DNA of 64,000 nt from Deltaproteobacteria bacterium (GTDB lineage Bacteria > Desulfobacterota > Syntrophia > Syntrophales > UBA6807), in contig JAFGQS010000041.1 of the NCBI GenBank assembly GCA_016935565.1, positions 1 through 64,000 on the forward strand, in the 5' to 3' direction. The position numbers and the translations under genes were made by a program. Below are positions 55,720-64,000 of the stretch, in pieces (the first letter of the stretch is position 1; each line of letters starts with the position of its first letter). A model generated the notes under the pieces. It did no database searches and had not been told where the DNA came from. It worked only from the letters and a program-made list of their open reading frames with translations.

Positions 55720-56931
55720 TCAATAACTTATCATTTTAATCTTTTCTTTCCCGGGTATGAAATAGTTTGTCAACGGTGTAAAGCGACCATCTTCGTGTAC
55801 CTGAACGATTCTCGCTTTCGATGAAGCTTCATGATTCGTCTTCGTGTAGGTAATGTTCGGAACAAGGCCTCCGAAGTTCTCATTTGAAAAAGACTCCATC
55901 GCCTTGTTTATCGTTTCTCTGTTTATTTTCCCGTATTTTTCCTTCGCACGGAGCAGCGCCCGTTCCATTATCGTGCCGATGACGACACCTTCCCAGTATG
56001 AAGCATCGAATTTATCAACGGTTTTGTACCGGGACCATAACTCCTTTAACAACGTGATACCCTCAGATTGATCGACGGGAAGTCCGCCGGGAAATTGGAT
56101 AATCAGGCGATTCCGGATTAATCCCTTGCCCATTTTGAAGAAGTCAGGGTCGGTAGATGTCCAGGTGCCGAAAAATGGTGGCTCATACTCAATTCGATCT
56201 GCACACTTCAAGGTTGTAATAATCGCAGCAGGAAGCATTTGCATAAAGATATACTCGGCCCCCACTTTTCTTAAACGAAGGAGTTCGGTTGTCAAATCAA
56301 CCGTTTTGGGGGGAAATTCCTCGATTGCTACAATATTGATATTATGTTTTTCCGCATATTCCCTGCTCGGTTTATGTATGGATCGTCCATATGCATTGTT
56401 GTAAGTTAAAAGGCCGACTTTGGGAGCATCAGTGCCTTTGTGAATAGTCCGGATGTATTCAAGAATTGCATAACAGTCCAATTTGTAACTTCCAAAGGGA
56501 AGATAGAAATAATCAATTGGTGGTTCAAGAATCTCCCAGCTCGTTGAAAAATTAATCGTCGGTATTTTGTATCGTTGTATAATCGGTTTCGCAGCCAAAC
56601 CTTCACCGGCACCCCAGGTTGCAATCATGTCGACCTTGTCACGAACGGCGAATTTACGCACTGCCGCAACCGCTTCCGGCACTTTATAGCCCGTATCAAC
56701 CAGGATCAGGGTTACCGTGCTACCGTGGATTCCACCCTTAACGTCGTTTACATAATTCAAATAATCCTGGAGGCCCCTTGCATGGAACCGTCCCCAGGTG
56801 GAAGCAGGTCCTGTTAAATTGATTGCAGCTCCAATCTTCAATGTCTGGGCCGATGTATCATTCGCCCAGCCCATCAATACCGAAAGAGCAAGCGCCATCA
56901 CGATGGTGAGTACCTTTGATATTCTGTTCAT
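55720..56931 (-). CDS. liv-type ABC transporter substrate-binding protein, LivK-like
   Basis: Periplasmic type I binding protein, 403 residues from ATG 56931, which follows GGGAGGA. A signal peptide is visible: MNRISKVLTIVMALALSVLMGWANDTSAQT. The ORF track start (57030) is inside the attenuator and is not used. Mature-protein features: IGAAINLTGPASTWGR, DTGYKVPEAVAAVRKFAVRDKVD, YIFMQMLPAAIIT. It is the first structural gene and lies 15 bases after the T-run of the Phe-leader terminator. Substrate is unknown; the leader suggests phenylalanine or an aromatic relative. Confidence 0.92.
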   Translation of the reverse strand: MNRISKVLTIVMALALSVLMGWANDTSAQTLKIGAAINLTGPASTWGRFHARGLQDYLNYVNDVKGGIHGSTVTLILVDTGYKVPEAVAAVRKFAVRDKVDMIATWGAGEGLAAKPIIQRYKIPTINFSTSWEILEPPIDYFYLPFGSYKLDCYAILEYIRTIHKGTDAPKVGLLTYNNAYGRSIHKPSREYAEKHNINIVAIEEFPPKTVDLTTELLRLRKVGAEYIFMQMLPAAIITTLKCADRIEYEPPFFGTWTSTDPDFFKMGKGLIRNRLIIQFPGGLPVDQSEGITLLKELWSRYKTVDKFDASYWEGVVIGTIMERALLRAKEKYGKINRETINKAMESFSNENFGGLVPNITYTKTNHEASSKARIVQVHEDGRFTPLTNYFIPGKEKIKMISY

Positions 56932-56945
56932 TTTTTCCTCCCTTG

Positions 56946-56977
56946 TTAAAAAAAAGGCCGTGTAGAACACGGCCTTT
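56946..56977 (-). terminator. attenuator terminator hairpin (arms 3:4) before livK
   Basis: Minus-strand stem AAAGGCCGTGT / ACACGGCCTTT with a 3-base loop, followed by a run of eight T. It is a strong intrinsic terminator located in the leader between the promoter and livK, so it can only regulate the operon by premature termination. Its first arm can alternatively pair with the CACGGC of the preceding hairpin (arm 2). Confidence 0.9.
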
Positions 56978-56984
56978 AAACTAA

Positions 56985-57019
56985 AAAAGCCGTGGGCAGT
57001 TTTTCGGTCCGCCCACGGC
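56985..57019 (-). promoter_or_regulatory. attenuator arms 1'/2, alternative hairpin
   Basis: GCCGTGGGC (57019-57011) pairs perfectly with GCCCACGGC (56997-56989), forming a protector hairpin. Arm 2 also contains AAAAACTGCC (57004-56995), which is a perfect 10-base complement of GGCAGTTTTT (57094-57085) within the Phe codons of the leader. The same arm's CACGGC can pair with GCCGTG of the terminator. These mutually exclusive pairings match ribosome-mediated attenuation. Confidence 0.8.
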
Positions 57020-57037
57020 CCACATACCACTTTCAGG

Positions 57038-57121
57038 TTACGAGCTCAGCAGGCAGACCTCACCAAAAAAGCTAAAAAAAGCAAAAAAACTGCCGAATCT
57101 CGAAAACCTACTATTTACCAT
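57038..57121 (-). CDS. phenylalanine-rich leader peptide (attenuation)
   Basis: 27-codon ORF with eight Phe (motif SFFAFFSFF in the middle) that ends 60 bases before the terminator stem. GGAGG lies six bases before ATG 57121 (another ATG is at 57124). It is preceded by a good promoter and followed by the alternative hairpins. Peptide composition resembles pheA and pheST leaders. Phe codons occupy the strand that pairs with arm 2, so stalled ribosomes would free arm 2 for antitermination. Too short for the ORF track. Regulates the downstream liv-type operon; not expected to act as a protein. Confidence 0.85.
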   Translation of the reverse strand: MVNSRFSRFGSFFAFFSFFGEVCLLSS

Positions 57122-57144
57122 CATTTACCTCCAAGATAACCGTA

Positions 57145-57173
57145 TATTTAACGTACGACGCTTTAAAAGTCAA
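57145..57173 (-). promoter_or_regulatory. sigma70-type promoter of the Phe-leader liv operon
   Basis: Minus strand TTGACT (57173-57168), exact 17-base spacer, TAAATA (57150-57145). The predicted start of transcription is near 57138, leaving about 15 bases before the leader SD. It lies between the hflC stop and the leader ATG, so the operon has its own promoter. Confidence 0.8.
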
Positions 57174-57191
57174 GGTAAAAAATATTCAGTA

Positions 57192-58040
57192 TTATTTGAG
57201 GTATTTTAAAAACTTTGAATCAGGTGTTATAACAAGAGTCGTATCCTCTTTTAATGTTTTCTTGTACGCTTCAAGACTCCGCAGAAATTCAAAGAATTCC
57301 ACGTCTTTGTTATATGCATCGGCATATATCTTTATGGACTTTGCATCACCTTCGCCCTTTGTTTTTTCAGCCTCTTTATAGGCCTTTGCCAGAATGATCG
57401 ACCGTTCCATATCGGCTTTCGCCGTAATCTTCTGAGATTCTTCTTTTCCTTCAGAACGATACTGTCTGGCCTGTCGTTCCCGCTCCGCCCTCATTCTATC
57501 GAAAACATGCTTTTCGTTCTGTTCCGGAAGATCCGCTCGCTTGATTCGCACATCGACAACTTCTATGCCATATTCATGAGCACGGTCTGCCGACGCCTTT
57601 GTAACTTTTGACATAACTTCACTTCTCGTTACCGTTACGATATCGGACAAATTGTGTTGCCCCAATTCGACACGCAACTGGGCATAAACAATATCATCAA
57701 GTCTCGCCTGCGCCCCCATAACATTCTTGACGGTTTTAAAAAACATCAACGGCTCAACAATTTTCCATTTTGTATAGTTGTCAACGACAAGATTCTTTTT
57801 ATCTTTTGTGAGAATTTCAGTCGGTGGTGCATCGTATACCAGTATTCTGCTCTCAAAATTCACAATCTGCTGAATAAACGGTATCTTGAAGTGAAGTCCC
57901 GGGCCATACACACCTTCTAACGGTTTTCCCAGCTGTATAACGATCACCTGCTGCGTCTGGTCCACCGTAAAGAGAGCTTGAGAGGCAACGAGAACGATAA
58001 CAAACACCATAATGATACCCACTGTACTCTTTTTTTTCAT
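57192..58040 (-). CDS. hflC: HflC, membrane protease modulator
   Basis: SPFH/prohibitin-family partner of HflK; the complex binds FtsH and modulates its proteolysis. 282 residues from ATG 58040 (SD GGAG), 5 codons inside the ORF track start. One N-terminal membrane helix (VGIIMVFVIVLVASQALFTV), then the SPFH domain (GPGLHFKIPFIQQIVNFESRIL; KADMERSIILAKAYKEAEKTKGEGDAKSI). The domain order and length are standard. It is cotranscribed with hflK. Confidence 0.94.
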   Translation of the reverse strand: MKKKSTVGIIMVFVIVLVASQALFTVDQTQQVIVIQLGKPLEGVYGPGLHFKIPFIQQIVNFESRILVYDAPPTEILTKDKKNLVVDNYTKWKIVEPLMFFKTVKNVMGAQARLDDIVYAQLRVELGQHNLSDIVTVTRSEVMSKVTKASADRAHEYGIEVVDVRIKRADLPEQNEKHVFDRMRAERERQARQYRSEGKEESQKITAKADMERSIILAKAYKEAEKTKGEGDAKSIKIYADAYNKDVEFFEFLRSLEAYKKTLKEDTTLVITPDSKFLKYLK

Positions 58041-58072
58041 TGTTCTCTCCGTCATAGAATAAATTTAGCACG

Positions 58073-59119
58073 TTACTGCATTGTTTTTACTGTTTTCTTA
58101 TCCAGCGGCAGATGAGGTAAAATGTTCCTGCCAACGTTCTTGTCAATGATGATCTTATCTACCTTCGGGAGGATTTCTTCCATCATTTCTATATACAATC
58201 TTTTCTTTGTTATATCCTGTGCCATCTTATATTGTGCAAGCATCTGCGAAAATCTGCTCGCATCTCCCTGGGCCTGTATGATCTTCGATTCCCTATATGC
58301 GATAGCGTCATTGGTAATCTGAGCCGCCTTACCCTTTGCCTTTGGCAGGATTTCATTCCGATAGCCGTGCGCCTCATTGATTAATTTTGATTTATCCTCT
58401 TTGGCACTGGCAACATCTTTAAAGGCGGCCATGACCTGATCCGGTGGGTGCACATCCTGAAGCTGTACTGCTACGACATGTATTCCCGCTTTGTAACTAT
58501 CGAGTATTGCCTGAAGGTTTTCTTTTGTTTCCTGTTGAATCTGATATTTTCCCGTCGTCAGAGTATCATCAATATCGTTTTTGCCGACTGTTTCTCTCAT
58601 AGCTGCTTCTGCTGCAGCCATTACTGTTTCAGTCTGATCTTTTATATTAAAGAGGTATGCTGCAGCGTCCTTTATCTTATACTGAACGATAAACGTCAGG
58701 TTAATGATATTTTCGGCCTTGGTCAACATCAGACTTTCACTGGGAACTGCTCTGACACGCCCCTTCTGCCTTTCGCCGAGCGATCGAAATCCGATTTCCA
58801 GTCGCTGAACTCGAGTTACTTTCGGCCTCATGACAGTTTCTATCGGCATTGGCGCGTGATAATTCGGACCCGGCATCACTGTACGTACCGCTTTGCCGAA
58901 TCTCTTGACCACGCCAACCTCATCGGGTGCAACAAAGAATATACCTGAGGCAAGCCATAGTATCAGTGCTATGACTATGATTGACGGTATGAAGCCGTGA
59001 CTCCCGATCAGGGGTAACTTATTGATGGGAAGTGACTTTTTCAGCTTATCAATCACATCCCTCAGATCAGGTGGTTGTTTCTTGCCCCACGGACTATCAT
59101 CATTATCCTGCCAGCCCAT
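58073..59119 (-). CDS. hflK: HflK, membrane protease modulator
   Basis: 348 residues from ATG 59119, preceded by GGGGAGG; the track start 59149 has a Phe-rich stretch with no SD. N-terminal Gly/Pro region (MGWQDNDDSPWGKKQPPD), one transmembrane helix (GFIPSIIVIALILWLASGIFFVAPDEVG), SPFH domain (MPIETVMRPKVTRVQRLEIGFRS). First gene of hflKC on the minus strand, divergent from the phosphohexomutase gene. The intergenic region holds no further gene. Confidence 0.94.
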   Translation of the reverse strand: MGWQDNDDSPWGKKQPPDLRDVIDKLKKSLPINKLPLIGSHGFIPSIIVIALILWLASGIFFVAPDEVGVVKRFGKAVRTVMPGPNYHAPMPIETVMRPKVTRVQRLEIGFRSLGERQKGRVRAVPSESLMLTKAENIINLTFIVQYKIKDAAAYLFNIKDQTETVMAAAEAAMRETVGKNDIDDTLTTGKYQIQQETKENLQAILDSYKAGIHVVAVQLQDVHPPDQVMAAFKDVASAKEDKSKLINEAHGYRNEILPKAKGKAAQITNDAIAYRESKIIQAQGDASRFSQMLAQYKMAQDITKKRLYIEMMEEILPKVDKIIIDKNVGRNILPHLPLDKKTVKTMQ

Positions 59120-59413
59120 AATAAAACCTCCCCAATAATTAAAAAACATGTTTCAAGTAAAACACCGTTTTCGAATAACGTACCCCTGTGTCTCACAGGC
59201 TCTTAAACATATTGTAATCAATATAAAATATTCATTTGAAGTTCTGAAAACGTAACACGGTAAGGCACTGCTGTCAATATTAAAGGAACACCCGACATAG
59301 TATACGATATGAGTTGACCGGTCCTGTGATATGAATACCATGTTTGCTTTACTCTCATTGTACATCTATGGTATAAAATCTCTAATATATAACTTTTTCA
59401 AAGTATAACATGT

Positions 59414-60766
59414 ATGAATCCTGAGATATTCAGAGAATACGACATCAGAGGCATTGTTGACAAGGACTTGAATAGTGAATTTGTCTATAGATTGGGACAG
59501 GCCATAGGGACGTACGGGAGAAATAGAGATGTTTCTTTAATGACTGTCGGGAGAGATTGCCGTCTCTCATCTGAGGAGTTCCATAATGCGATTATGAAAG
59601 GAATCATTGCTGCCGGTATTGACGTCATAGACATAGGGCTTTGTGCCACTCCCATGCTCTACTTTTCCATCAGGCACTTGAAGGCAGATGGTGGCGTTAT
59701 GGTCACCGGGAGCCATAATCCGCCCGAGTTTAACGGATTCAAAATATGCATCGGCCCCGATACAATATACGGACAGGAAATTCAGCAACTGAAAAAAATT
59801 ATGGAGAACTCGGCATATCTCTCCGGACGGGGAAAATTCGGGAAGAGTGACGTAACAGATGCTTATTATGATACTATATGTGGCAACGTCGAGGTAAAGA
59901 AGGGAATACATGTTGTTATCGATGGAGGGAACGGTGTCGGAGGATTTTTCGCACTGCCGCTATTAAATCGGTTCGAATGTACCGTATCACCCCTGTATTG
60001 TGACATGGACGGTCGTTTTCCACACCATTTTCCTGATCCCACCATTGAAGAAAACCTCGCCGAGCTTATTCGTGTTGTAAAAAGAGAGCAGGCAGATGTG
60101 GGGATAGCATACGATGGTGACGCGGACCGCATAGGAGTCATAACTGACAGGGGAGATATCCTTTGGGGGGATGAACTTCTCATCCTCTTTTCACGGCTCA
60201 TTCTGAAGGATAATCCCGGGGCAACCATAATAGGAGAAGTCAAATGTTCTCAAAAACTCTATGACGACATAGACAAAAATGGTGGTCGGGCGATCATGTG
60301 GAAGGCGGGCCATTCTCTTATCAAGGGAAAGATGCGGGAAGAAAAGGCTTTGTTGGCAGGTGAAGTGAGCGGACATCTCTTCTTCGCCGACCGGTACTAT
60401 GGCTATGACGATGCCCTGTATGCATCGGCACGGGTTCTTGAAGTTCTTTCAAAAAATCATAAAAAACTGAGTGAGACCCTTTCAGATTTGCCAAAATCCT
60501 TCAGTACTCCGGAAATTAGAATAGATTGTCCCGATGAAATAAAATTTGGGGTCGTCAAACAAATCACCGATTACTTTCGTAAAGATTACATGATCAACGA
60601 TATCGATGGTGTGCGAGTTCAGTTTGAAAATGGCTGGGGACTCGTGAGGGCCTCAAACACACAGCCGGTCCTTGTCCTTCGCTTCGAATCATGGACGGAG
60701 GAAGGACTTCATTCAATCAGGAGTTTTGTTGAAGGTATTGTAGCAAACGCCCTGAGTAACGCGTAA
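59414..60766 (+). CDS. phosphomannomutase/phosphoglucomutase
   Basis: Alpha-D-phosphohexomutase, 450 residues. Motifs: N-terminal MTVGRDCRLSS, active-site phosphoserine loop VTGSHNPPEFNGF, metal-binding DGDADR, sugar-binding GEVSGHLFF, and C-terminal phosphate-binding RASNTQPVLVLRFE. The substrate (mannose- or glucose-phosphate) cannot be chosen from sequence alone. It precedes a GT81-like glycosyltransferase by 133 bases and may provide the nucleotide-sugar precursor. Confidence 0.93.
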   Translation: MNPEIFREYDIRGIVDKDLNSEFVYRLGQAIGTYGRNRDVSLMTVGRDCRLSSEEFHNAIMKGIIAAGIDVIDIGLCATPMLYFSIRHLKADGGVMVTGSHNPPEFNGFKICIGPDTIYGQEIQQLKKIMENSAYLSGRGKFGKSDVTDAYYDTICGNVEVKKGIHVVIDGGNGVGGFFALPLLNRFECTVSPLYCDMDGRFPHHFPDPTIEENLAELIRVVKREQADVGIAYDGDADRIGVITDRGDILWGDELLILFSRLILKDNPGATIIGEVKCSQKLYDDIDKNGGRAIMWKAGHSLIKGKMREEKALLAGEVSGHLFFADRYYGYDDALYASARVLEVLSKNHKKLSETLSDLPKSFSTPEIRIDCPDEIKFGVVKQITDYFRKDYMINDIDGVRVQFENGWGLVRASNTQPVLVLRFESWTEEGLHSIRSFVEGIVANALSNA

Positions 60767-60899
60767 CGTATTAAGTGTCTCGGTGTTTCACTTCAAGGAA
60801 ATTACTTAACCGATATTCTAAGAGTCATTCTGAAAGGAAATATCGGCAGAACAATGTCAAACTGAATGACGTAACCTGACATGATGGAGGAACAGAACA

Positions 60900-62270
60900 A
60901 TGATGAATTTTTCTCAGAAAAACACAAGGTTGACGACATTTTACATGTTAGGCTCGGAAACGGGAGAGGTAGGACCGAAACTCAGGTTGAGTTCACGACG
61001 GAAGAAAACCATGCTCGTTGTGCCAACCCTGGTGACCGAATTTACGCAAGAGGAAAACAGGCCGGTATTTATAAATATTGTGAAGCATTTAAGTAAAATA
61101 ACCTACCTTTCGACAATTATTTTTGGCCTTGACAGGGCCACGGACGAAGAGGCACGTGAACTTGCTGTTCTTTTTAAAAAGTACGGGCTTAAGAATTACA
61201 TCATTCAACATAACGAGGGAGAAGGATTCAAATCAATCTACGACAAGCTTAATGAGGCAGGATTCGGGCTTAATCAACCCGGTAAGGGTAAGAATATGTT
61301 TCTCTCTTTCGGAATTGCCCAGGCTTTAGGGGCAAAATGTGTTGGTGTTCTTGACGCTGATATAAAGACCTTTCACCGAAGACAACTTGATCGACTTTTT
61401 TATCCTGTCCTGATTCTGGATTATGATTTTTCAAAGGCATTTTATTCAAGAATCGGTGACGGTCGGATGTACGGACGTGTTAAACGACTCCTCATGGATC
61501 CGCTTCTCCTTTCCCTGAAAAGGAAATTCTCAGACTCGGGTGATGATAAGTTTCTCAGGCTTGTCGATTATCTCCTGACTTTCAATTATCAGCTCTCGGG
61601 GGAGGTTGTTTTCGATACGAGTCTCCTGAAACGCATGCACTTTGCCACTAACTGGGGAGTGGAAATTTTCACGCTTATCGAAGTGTACAGGAGGGCAAAC
61701 CATGTTGCTCAGGTTCAATTCGACTCAAAGCCGTTCGACCACAAGCATCAAACTTTTTCGTTAGACGACAGGGAAAAGGGCCTGTATAAAATGGCCATCG
61801 ATATTGTCACAACCATTCTCTCAGCACTCGTGGTGGAGGAAGGACTCGAAATATCGGATTACTTTGTCCAGGATCTGACTGTTACATACTTGAACGTTGC
61901 CGACGAACTTATTAAAAAATATGCCGACAATTCTTCTTTTTCGTCATTGAATTATGATCGTAATGGAGAGGAAGCGATAGTCCGCGGAATATTCAAAGAT
62001 GCTATTCTGACTGCCGGTGATTACTTTACATCGCCGTATCGCCTGACGGAGCGCTTTTTACGATTGCTGTCGAGCAATGACAGATTTGACAAGTATCTCA
62101 ACGAGGGTTTAGATAAAGACCTTATTGCCTACGAACGGGAAAATCAGAACCAGGTATTTGAAACTCCTCACACCGTTTCATGGGAGCGGATCCTTATGAA
62201 ACTTCCCAGGATACTCTACGATATCAGCGATGTAATCGAAAAAGAAAAGGTCCTCTATGCTAAATTGTAG
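60900..62270 (+). CDS. GT81-like glycosyltransferase (GpgS/MpgS type)
   Basis: 456 residues, retaining GT-A glycosyltransferase similar to glucosyl-3-phosphoglycerate synthases. SD GGAGGAAC precedes ATG 60900. Features: MLVVPTLVTEF at the start of the fold, GEGFKSIYDKL, GKGKNMFLSFG, and the metal-binding VGVLDADIKTF (DxD). In the family these enzymes transfer glucose or mannose to 3-phosphoglycerate. The neighbouring glycerate 2-kinase (convergent) and phosphohexomutase support a role in a glycerate-linked compatible solute or a related polysaccharide primer (inference). Confidence 0.75.
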   Translation: MMNFSQKNTRLTTFYMLGSETGEVGPKLRLSSRRKKTMLVVPTLVTEFTQEENRPVFINIVKHLSKITYLSTIIFGLDRATDEEARELAVLFKKYGLKNYIIQHNEGEGFKSIYDKLNEAGFGLNQPGKGKNMFLSFGIAQALGAKCVGVLDADIKTFHRRQLDRLFYPVLILDYDFSKAFYSRIGDGRMYGRVKRLLMDPLLLSLKRKFSDSGDDKFLRLVDYLLTFNYQLSGEVVFDTSLLKRMHFATNWGVEIFTLIEVYRRANHVAQVQFDSKPFDHKHQTFSLDDREKGLYKMAIDIVTTILSALVVEEGLEISDYFVQDLTVTYLNVADELIKKYADNSSFSSLNYDRNGEEAIVRGIFKDAILTAGDYFTSPYRLTERFLRLLSSNDRFDKYLNEGLDKDLIAYERENQNQVFETPHTVSWERILMKLPRILYDISDVIEKEKVLYAKL

Positions 62271-62271
62271 G

Positions 62272-63600
62272 TTAGACAACGAGGAGAATTCTTAAATCCA
62301 TTACGTTTGTCATTGTTGGACCCGTCTTTACGAGATCCCCCAAAGCTTCGAAGAAGTGGTACGAATCGTTGTTCCTGAGGTATTCCCGGGCAGAGAGACC
62401 TTGCTCAAGAGCTCTTTTCACCGTCGAGCCCTCGGCATATGCACCGGCAGCATCGGTCGGGCCATCCGTTCCGTCAGTTCCGCCGCTCAATACGAGTATG
62501 TCATCAAGACCGTTTATCTCTATAGCCGCAGCAAGGACAAATTCCATATTCCTGCCGCCCAGGCCGCTTCCGTGAATTGTCACCGTTGTTTCTCCCCCGG
62601 AAATGATACAGGCCGGCTTGTTAACAGGATTCCCTGATTTGAGTATTTCCTTTATAATCGCGGTGTGAACACCGGCGACGTCTCTTGTTTCACCCTCGAT
62701 AAAGGAAGATAAAATGAGCGCATTATACCCGAGGGTATCAGCCTTACTTTTCGCTGCACTCATTGAGAGACCGGCACTGCCGATGATAACAGCCTGTGTT
62801 TTATCGAAGATCGGATCTCCCGGCTTCGGTGTTTCACTTTCTATGCCTGAGCATCCCCTTTCTATGTAGGTGCTCACGACGGGAGGCACCTTGTCAACAA
62901 GATCGTACTTATTGATTATCTCCATACAGTCGGCATACGTACTCCTGTCGGGAACTGTCGGACCGGAAGCAATGACGTCGAGATCATCACCAATGACATC
63001 GGAAAGTATCAGCGTTACCAGTGTGCCGGGGTACGCTGCTTTCGCGAGTTTTCCCCCTTTAACTGCTGAAATATGTTTTCGAATTGTATTGATTTCATGG
63101 ATGGTCGCACCACACTCTAGCAGTGCCTGCGTTGTTTTCTGTTTATCTTCCAAGGTGAGACCCGATACGGGTAATGGCATAAGAGCCGAACCCCCACCGG
63201 ATATAAGACAGAAGACGAGGGTATGTTCATCTGCTCTTTCAAGAAGTTTCAGGATATGCTCAGTTCCAGCATAACCCTTCTTATCAGGGACAGGATGACC
63301 CGCTTCCGTGAGAGTAATGACACGCAGGGGGAGTCCGTGTCCATATTTAGTCGTAATTGTTCCCTCAGTAATTTGTGAACCCAGGAGATCTTCGAGAGCC
63401 GCAGCCATGGGAGCCGATGCCTTCCCCGCGCCTACCACGAGGATTCTGTTATAGTGCTCCAATTCATATGCACGATCATTGACAGTCAGGACCCCCTGTG
63501 CGTCGACCTTTACGGAACGGTTGACAGCCTGATTGGGATCAGCGGCTTTCAGCCCTGCATTAAAGATTTCTCTTGCATCCCTCCGGAGATCATGCTTCAT
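62272..63600 (-). CDS. glycerate 2-kinase (type II, MOFRL)
   Basis: 442 residues, the GckA/GLYCTK-type kinase that makes 2-phosphoglycerate from glycerate. Motifs: ILVVGAGKASAPMAAALEDLL near residue 50, CLISGGGSALMPLPVSGL, the catalytic Lys region (NTIRKHISAVKGGKLA), and the MOFRL domain near residues 320-430 (ISGGETTVTIHGSGLGGRNMEFVLAA, LSGGTDGTDGPTDAAGAY). Starts at ATG 63600. It converges with the glycosyltransferase (1-base gap). Links sugar acid or glycerate use to glycolysis through the apgM product. Confidence 0.92.
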   Translation of the reverse strand: MKHDLRRDAREIFNAGLKAADPNQAVNRSVKVDAQGVLTVNDRAYELEHYNRILVVGAGKASAPMAAALEDLLGSQITEGTITTKYGHGLPLRVITLTEAGHPVPDKKGYAGTEHILKLLERADEHTLVFCLISGGGSALMPLPVSGLTLEDKQKTTQALLECGATIHEINTIRKHISAVKGGKLAKAAYPGTLVTLILSDVIGDDLDVIASGPTVPDRSTYADCMEIINKYDLVDKVPPVVSTYIERGCSGIESETPKPGDPIFDKTQAVIIGSAGLSMSAAKSKADTLGYNALILSSFIEGETRDVAGVHTAIIKEILKSGNPVNKPACIISGGETTVTIHGSGLGGRNMEFVLAAAIEINGLDDILVLSGGTDGTDGPTDAAGAYAEGSTVKRALEQGLSAREYLRNNDSYHFFEALGDLVKTGPTMTNVMDLRILLVV

Positions 63601-63623
63601 GATTTCTTGTTCCTTTCTGGGTG

Positions 63624-63998
<375 letters not shown>

Positions 63999-64000
63999 TA

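Noticed and set aside
59153-59365. 70-residue minus-strand ORF between hflK and the phosphohexomutase
   Set aside because: No SD, Cys-rich random-looking composition, no domain.

Overview
The window is 64 kb of moderately AT-rich chromosome from a Gram-negative, probably anaerobic bacterium. Gene content points to a deltaproteobacterial (Desulfobacterota, Syntrophales-like) host: lipoprotein acylation (Lnt), HflKC, indolepyruvate:ferredoxin oxidoreductase, a branched-chain-type ABC transporter operon with built-in acyl-CoA ligases, archaeal-type phosphoglycerate mutase, a PhoH/7TM-HD/YbeY operon and a GT81-like glycosyltransferase. The taxonomic placement is inference; no rRNA gene is present. 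I saw no tRNA, rRNA, CRISPR array or intact insertion sequence.

Layout. 1-4.2 kb (+): 3' part of lnt, prfB with its programmed +1 frameshift, and an MltD-type lytic transglycosylase. 4.3-8.1 kb (-): phoH, 7TM-HD hydrolase, ybeY. 8.2-14.1 kb (-): M20 hydrolase, an inactive/active M16 peptidase pair, a small membrane protein and a B12-binding radical SAM protein. 14.2-14.75 kb (-): a decayed biotin synthase gene (bioB) that still has a BirA-like operator upstream. 15-22 kb (+): beta-hydroxyacid dehydrogenase, two tandem dynamin-like GTPases, an SCP2-domain protein, a PilZ protein and a class III nucleotide cyclase. 22.3-29.1 kb (+): dtd, a DUF1285-like protein, guaB, dnaE and a UPF0280 gene broken by a -1 frameshift at a T6 run. 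29.3-40.3 kb (-): recG, then a compact run hom-apgM-ybgC-TPR-iorA-iorB-TPR-yidD-like-dnaJ, with several ATGA overlaps. 40.5-45.8 kb (+): purM-purN-DUF523-FAD oxidoreductase-pfk, then rpmB. 45.9-48.4 kb: two small minus-strand genes and recJ. 48.4-57.2 kb (-): a liv-type ABC transporter operon (livK, livG, acyl-CoA synthetase, livH, livM, livF, PaaK-like ligase). 57.2-59.1 kb (-): hflK-hflC. 59.4-63.6 kb: phosphohexomutase and a GT81-like glycosyltransferase (+) convergent with glycerate 2-kinase (-). 63.6 kb to the end (-): a MoaE-like gene.

The most striking signal is the 5' leader of the liv-type operon (56.93-57.17 kb, minus strand). It has a good sigma70-type promoter, a Shine-Dalgarno sequence, a 27-residue leader peptide with eight phenylalanines, mutually exclusive hairpins and a strong intrinsic terminator just before livK. 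This is the full architecture of a ribosome-mediated phenylalanine attenuator, here in front of a transporter annotated by homology as branched-chain amino acid uptake. Together with a PaaK-like ligase in the same operon and IorAB elsewhere in the window, it suggests that the transporter and ligases serve phenylalanine or aromatic amino acid metabolism.

Other points for follow-up: the bioB remnant with a retained operator, the two dynamin-like GTPases, a cyclase with Lys in place of the transition-state Arg, a PaaK-like ligase without the usual TSGTTG loop, a secreted YidD-like protein, and two separate frameshifts that both fall in T homopolymers (real mutations or assembly errors).
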